Origin: Phytoactinopolyspora halophila
Lineage (GTDB): Bacteria > Actinomycetota > Actinomycetes > Jiangellales > Jiangellaceae
Assembly (NCBI RefSeq): GCF_003287285.1
Contig: NZ_QMIG01000034.1
Coordinates: 1 to 44,514, forward strand
DNA: 44,514 bases
Direction: 5' to 3'
In this document: positions 41,132 to 44,514 of the stretch, in pieces
Position numbering within the stretch: position 1 is the first letter of the stretch
Layout of the letters: each line of letters opens with the position of its first letter
Notes under the pieces: generated by a model
The model's database searches: none
The model's input: the letters and a program-made list of their open reading frames with translations, nothing else
Told to the model about the DNA's origin: nothing
Made by a program: the position numbers and the translations under genes

Positions 41132-41221
41132 GGAGGCGTCGCCTAGTGGCCTAGGGCGCCCGCCTGCTAAGCGGGTTGAGGTTTACCCCTCTCGCGGGTT
41201 CAAATCCCGCCGCCTCCGCCA
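41132..41221 (+). tRNA. tRNA-Ser (anticodon GCU)
   Basis: Acceptor GGAGGCG pairs with CGCCTCC, with discriminator G and encoded CCA. The anticodon loop CTGCTAA gives GCU, the variable arm is long (type II), and the T-loop is GGTTCAAATCC. A GC hairpin follows directly. Confidence 0.95.
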
Positions 41222-41223
41222 AC

Positions 41224-41252
41224 CCGGCCAGGGCTTTCGCCGCCCTGGCCGG
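41224..41252 (+). terminator. Hairpin terminator after tRNA-Ser(GCU)
   Basis: Bases 41224-41234 and 41242-41252 form a perfect 11-bp stem around TTTCGCC, starting two bases after the tRNA. There is no T-tract. The next 120 bases to the pseudogene show nothing else. Confidence 0.65.
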
Positions 41253-41374
41253 TGCGGGGCCGTGGCACCCGAAAGGTCCGTGGAGAGCCTGTCGCGGAGT
41301 CTCATCGACAAGATCGTGCCGGTATCGGCCGGTGTGCGGAGCGCATGGCATTCGCCGCGCCGGGTGGGAGGACA

Positions 41375-42016
41375 TCAGCGAGACAGGGGCACGTTCCGTG
41401 CGCCGAGCACGACGACGATACCGAAAGCGGCAGGACGTGCCGATTCGATGGTGAGCCCGTAGGGAGTTCCGGCAGCGGTACGTCGACGGAAACGGTCTGG
41501 GCTACCTGATCAGCTTGCTGTTGGACCTGTCTTTCCGCGTCTGCCGGCAGATCCTGCGTGTCGTTCGCACTGACCTCGTCGACGCGCAGTTGAACGGAAG
41601 TGCTGGTCCACGGTGACGCTTCCGGTTCCGGTGAGCGTGGCGGGCGCTCCCATCACATCCACAGGCAGGAGAATATCCACGGTGTCGCCGTCGGCGGCGG
41701 ACAGCTCGAGTCTGTCGACGCCGGTCAGGGAGGCCACGGTGGCGTAGCTGACAACAGCAGTGCCCTCTATGCGACCTGCCCGGATGGACCCCGAACCATC
41801 CACGAGCGTCGACAGCGAAGCGGTGACGTGGGACGAGATCAGTTCCACGTCGCGCAGCTGGACGCCTTCGGCCTGGACATTGCTCATCCGGATGGTGACC
41901 TCGTCATACCGGCCGGACGTCACCTGGGTCAGGAACGGCACGCCGTGCACGTCGGCATCTGGTTCGACGCCTGCACGTCGTAGCTGGAGAGCTCGGTGGC
42001 CACTCTCTCACTTGCC
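41375..42016 (-). pseudogene. DUF2993 (LmeA-like) lipid-binding protein gene with three frameshifts
   Basis: The minus strand carries DUF2993-type sequence spread over three frames. Reading order: ERVATELSSYDVQASNQMP, then VHGVPFLTQVTSGRYDEVT to LTGTGSVTV, then SVQLRVDEVSANDTQDLP to VSVDVPLPELP, then YGLTIESARPAAFG to RNVPLSR and a TGA at 41377-41375. Breaks lie near 41955, 41610 and 41463; the first and third look like loss of single bases (CCGGAC to CCGAC; LP-YG joint). The N-terminal membrane anchor is missing. The intact family binds phospholipid outside the membrane in actinobacteria. Sequencing error is an alternative, but three in 650 bases beside clean genes makes decay likelier. Confidence 0.75.
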
Positions 42017-42019
42017 GGA

Positions 42020-42066
42020 CCAAGCGCTCGCGTCGACCACGCGTCGTGACCGGCGCGAGCGCTTGG
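42020..42066 (-). terminator. Hairpin terminator after pckG
   Basis: Bases 42020-42032 pair perfectly with 42054-42066 (13 bp, CCAAGCGCTCGCG and its complement) around 21 bases. It starts 36 bases beyond the pckG stop on the minus strand and abuts the start of the decayed DUF2993 gene. Confidence 0.65.
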
Positions 42067-42101
42067 CCCGGTGCCGACGAGCTACGTCGTGCGCCTGAGC
42101 C

Positions 42102-43940
42102 TTACTTCATACCGAGGCGGGCCTTCAAGCCATCGAGCTCGGTCCACAATGACGTGGGCAGCTTGTCGCCGAACTTCTCGAACCACTCGGTGATGCCGGG
42201 CACCTCCGCTCGCCATTCCTCGGGGTCGACGCGCAAGCACGCCTCGAGCTCCTCGCGATTGAGGTCGAGTCCGCTGATGTCGACCGACTCCGGGGTGGGT
42301 ACGCGCCCGATCGGCGTGTCGGTGGCCTCGGCGGTGCCCTCCAGCCGTTCGACGATCCACTTGAGGACGCGGCCGTTCTCCCCGAATCCGGGCCAGAGAA
42401 TGCGTCCGTCGTCGTCGCGGCGGAACCAGTTGACGTAGAAGAACTTCGGCAGCTTCGCGGCGTCAGCATCCTTGCCGACCGAGATCCAGTGACCGAGGTA
42501 ATCACCACCGTGATAGCCCATGAAGGGCAACATGGCCATGGGATCGCGCCGCACGACACCGACCTTCCCTGCGGCCGCCGCCGTGGTCTCCGAGGACAAC
42601 GTAGCGCCCATGAACACGCCGTGGGTCCAATCTCGGGCTTCGGTGACCAGCGGGATCGTCGTGGCACGACGGCCACCGAACAGAATTGCCGAGATCGGCA
42701 CGCCGCGTGGATTCTCATACTCGGGCGCGAGGATGGGGCATTGCGTGATGGGGGTGCAGAACCGCGAATTCGGATGCGCCGAGGGCTCGTCAGAGTCGGG
42801 TGTCCAGTCCCGGCCCTTCCAGTCGGTGAGATGTGCCGGCGGCTGGTCGGTCATGCCCTCCCACCAGATGTCGCCGTCGTCGGTGAGGGCGACGTTGGTG
42901 AACACGCTGTGCCCGCGCTCGATCGTTCGCATCGCGTTCGGGTTGGTGTCCCATCCGGTGCCGGGGGCGACGCCAAACAGGCCGTACTCGGGATTGAGCG
43001 CGTAGAGGCGGCCGTCGTCGCCAAAATGCATCCAGGCGATGTCATCGCCGAGTGTCTCGACCTTCCAGCCGGGGATGGTCGGTTCGAGCATGGCGAGGTT
43101 GGTTTTGCCGCATGCGGAGGGGAACGCGGCCGCGACGTAGTGGACCGCACCCTGTGGCGAGGTGAGCTTCAAGATCAGCATGTGCTCGGCGAGCCAGCCC
43201 TCGTCGCGAGCGATGGCGCTGGCGATCCGGAGCGAGTAGCACTTCTTGCCGAGCAGCGAGTTGCCGCCGTAGCCGGAGCCGTATGACCAGATCATCCGCT
43301 CCTCGGGAAAGTGGGTGATGTACTTGGTCTGGTTGCACGGCCACGGCACGTCGTCCTGCCCGGGTTCGAGGGGCGCTCCGACGGAGTGCAAGCACGGCAC
43401 GAAGTCGGCCGTCGTTCCCATGGCGGCGAGAACGTGCGCACCCATGCGAGCCATGATGCGCATCGAGACGACGACATAAGCGGAATCGGTGATCTCCACG
43501 CCGAACATGGGATTGGGCGCGTCGACCGGCCCCATGCAGAAGGGGACGACGTACATCGTCCTGCCCCGCATGCTGCCCCGGTAGAGCTCGGACATCTCGG
43601 CCTTCATCTCGGCGGGGTCGCGCCAGTTGTTCGTCGGCCCCGCGTCGGCCTCGTCAACGGAGCAGATGAACGTGCGTTCCTCGACGCGGGCAACGTCGGT
43701 GGGATCGGTGCGGGCCCAGAACGAGTTGGGTTTCTTCGCTGGATCCAGTGGGACGAGCGTCCCGGCCTCGACGAGTTCGATCGTGAGCGTGTTCCATTCG
43801 GCGTCGGATCCGTCGCACCAGTGGATGCGATCGGGCTGGGTGAGTTCAGCGACCTCGCGGACCCACGCGAGCAGTCGCGGGTGTGAGGTCGGTGCGTCGT
43901 CGAAGTCGTGGGAAACGTGGTGATCGGCGATGGCTGTCAT
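42102..43940 (-). CDS. pckG: Phosphoenolpyruvate carboxykinase (GTP)
   Basis: A 612-residue enzyme that interconverts oxaloacetate plus GTP with PEP, CO2 and GDP. ATG 43940 gives the normal family length; an upstream extension to 44111 has no family sequence. The GTP-type kinase signature [15 protein letters not shown] and the preceding metal-ligand region are present, and other family blocks include [45 protein letters not shown] and [14 protein letters not shown]. All catalytic motifs look intact. Direct repeats upstream may be regulatory. Monocistronic, ending at a hairpin. Confidence 0.97.
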   Translation of the reverse strand: MTAIADHHVSHDFDDAPTSHPRLLAWVREVAELTQPDRIHWCDGSDAEWNTLTIELVEAGTLVPLDPAKKPNSFWARTDPTDVARVEERTFICSVDEADAGPTNNWRDPAEMKAEMSELYRGSMRGRTMYVVPFCMGPVDAPNPMFGVEITDSAYVVVSMRIMARMGAHVLAAMGTTADFVPCLHSVGAPLEPGQDDVPWPCNQTKYITHFPEERMIWSYGSGYGGNSLLGKKCYSLRIASAIARDEGWLAEHMLILKLTSPQGAVHYVAAAFPSACGKTNLAMLEPTIPGWKVETLGDDIAWMHFGDDGRLYALNPEYGLFGVAPGTGWDTNPNAMRTIERGHSVFTNVALTDDGDIWWEGMTDQPPAHLTDWKGRDWTPDSDEPSAHPNSRFCTPITQCPILAPEYENPRGVPISAILFGGRRATTIPLVTEARDWTHGVFMGATLSSETTAAAAGKVGVVRRDPMAMLPFMGYHGGDYLGHWISVGKDADAAKLPKFFYVNWFRRDDDGRILWPGFGENGRVLKWIVERLEGTAEATDTPIGRVPTPESVDISGLDLNREELEACLRVDPEEWRAEVPGITEWFEKFGDKLPTSLWTELDGLKARLGMK

Positions 43941-44145
43941 GGCGGTCGAATCACCCTCTTCTCGTGTTGCCGTCCGGCATGCGGCCGACGGTGTGAACGG
44001 CGAACATCGCCCGTCCAGGCCATTCGGGAGCGGGCGGAAATTCACGGGATACTTCCGACCGTAAGGCCGCATCTCAGCTCGTGGAACATTATCTGGGGTG
44101 AAGAGGCTCACATGCAGGGGTCAATTTGCGAACAAAACGGACACT

Positions 44146-44189
44146 GGTCCGTACCTCACCTCACCATAATCGCGGTGTGGTCCGTACCA
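44146..44189. promoter_or_regulatory. Direct repeat upstream of pckG
   Basis: TGGTCCGTACC occurs at 44146-44156 and again at 44179-44189, 33 bases apart, about three helical turns. The second copy continues to TGGTCCGTACCA, whose ends TGGT/ACCA are inverted, as in GntR-type half-sites. The stretch lies about 200 bases before the pckG start and about 100 bases before the tRNA-Arg gene, so either could be affected. The rest of 43941-44290 shows no gene. Confidence 0.4.
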
Positions 44190-44290
44190 GATCGTGGGCG
44201 CCAAGCTGGCCCGCGTAGCGCGGATCCAGAACCGATTTCCGCTCAGCCGCCTTTGGCCGGTACACTCATTGATTGGTCCGTCAGGGTCCT

Positions 44291-44366
44291 GCGGCCGTAG
44301 CTCAACGGATAGAGCATCTGACTACGGATCAGAAGGTTGAGGGTTCGAATCCTTCCGGCCGCGCCA
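44291..44366 (+). tRNA. tRNA-Arg (anticodon ACG)
   Basis: Acceptor GCGGCCG pairs with CGGCCGC, discriminator G and encoded CCA. The D-arm AGCTCAACGGATAGAGC, the anticodon loop CTACGGA (ACG) and T-loop GGTTCGAATCC are canonical. A34 is the substrate of TadA, encoded at 30360-30881. Confidence 0.96.
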
Positions 44367-44452
44367 GCAGGTCAGAGCACATGTGGATCATGTTTTAAAG
44401 ATCGTACGACCGCTTGACGGCCAGCGGCGTACCGTCGGTGTCCCAACTCAGC

Positions 44453-44514
44453 CGGGTCTTCGGATCTCAGCGGGGAGGCCATCCTTCGGGGTGGCCTTCT
44501 TTGTGTGTGCGTGG
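44453..44514. repeat. Right copy of 62-bp terminal inverted repeat
   Basis: Exact reverse complement of 1-62. It lies 86 bases after the tRNA-Arg gene and contains that gene's likely terminator, so this is probably the native copy. Confidence 0.9.
44476..44502 (+). terminator. Intrinsic terminator after tRNA-Arg
   Basis: A 9-bp stem (one G-U pair) closes a TTCG tetraloop at 44485-44488 and is followed by TTCTTT. This is the best-formed intrinsic terminator in the window and probably ends the tRNA-Arg transcript. Confidence 0.75.

Noticed and set aside
41510-41950. Treating the 146-residue frame as an intact short gene
   Set aside because: Conserved family sequence continues outside it in other frames on both sides, so it is the middle of a broken gene.
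44395-44466. Minus-strand tail of about 23 codons (containing TDGTPLAVKRSYDL) as the end of a gene entering from the right
   Set aside because: An in-frame TGA lies just upstream within the repeat, so there is no open frame to continue; too short to call.
1-44514. CRISPR array, prophage or insertion sequence
   Set aside because: No regularly spaced repeats, no transposase, integrase or phage structural genes were recognised anywhere in the window.

Overview
The window is high-GC chromosomal DNA of an actinobacterium (Actinomycetota). This rests on GTG starts, many ATGA/GTGA start-stop overlaps, a NAD(P) transhydrogenase split into three genes, two LytR-CpsA-Psr (LCP) proteins, a LytR C-terminal protein, GTP-dependent PEP carboxykinase, and tRNA genes with encoded CCA. 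I cannot name a genus. Both ends of the window carry the same 62-bp sequence in opposite orientation (1-62 and 44453-44514), each holding an outward-facing terminator. This may be a genuine inverted repeat or a repeat at which the assembly stopped.

Layout. 1-1.4 kb: a decayed oxidoreductase fragment and a membrane protein. 1.5-5.4 kb: a NarL/DesK-type two-component system divergent from a two-gene ABC transporter. 5.5-7.6 kb: an SGNH-fold esterase and an orphan YhfZ-like regulator. 7.6-11.7 kb: an AT-richer accessory patch with a small orphan gene under a palindromic promoter, then a four-gene operon for a secreted four-cysteine protein, an ABC ATPase and two membrane proteins. 11.8-25.0 kb: a twelve-gene catabolic operon behind a clear promoter/operator. 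It encodes an oligopeptide/oligosaccharide-type ABC importer, sulfatase, HIBADH-family dehydrogenase, SDR, split UxaA-type dehydratase, ROK regulator, U32-like barrel protein and metallo-beta-lactamase-fold hydrolase. 25.1-27.3 kb: a convergent Tat-exported metallophosphoesterase fused to a beta-propeller. 27.5-44.5 kb: mostly housekeeping genes: a VapB-like conserved protein, LytR_C protein, K+/H+ antiporter, tRNA-Ser(CGA), TadA, Upp, PntB/PntAb/PntAa, small membrane and zinc-ribbon proteins, EamA transporter, two tandem LCP proteins, a phosphoribosyltransferase, tRNA-Ser(GCU), a DUF2993 pseudogene broken by three frameshifts, GTP-PEPCK and tRNA-Arg(ACG).

How the genes may work together. In the large operon the importer would bring in a sulfated, probably carbohydrate-like substrate. 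The sulfatase has no signal peptide, so desulfation should be cytoplasmic. The SDR, lactonase-like MBL protein, UxaA-type lyase and HIBADH-type dehydrogenase then resemble a sugar-acid (or sulfolactate-like) catabolic route, with the ROK protein as likely repressor acting at the dyad over the transcription start. The four-gene secreted-protein operon at 8.5-11.7 kb looks like a self-contained export or immunity module whose cargo I do not recognise. These two regions are the best candidates for undescribed systems. All functional assignments are from reading sequence and motifs; no searches were run.
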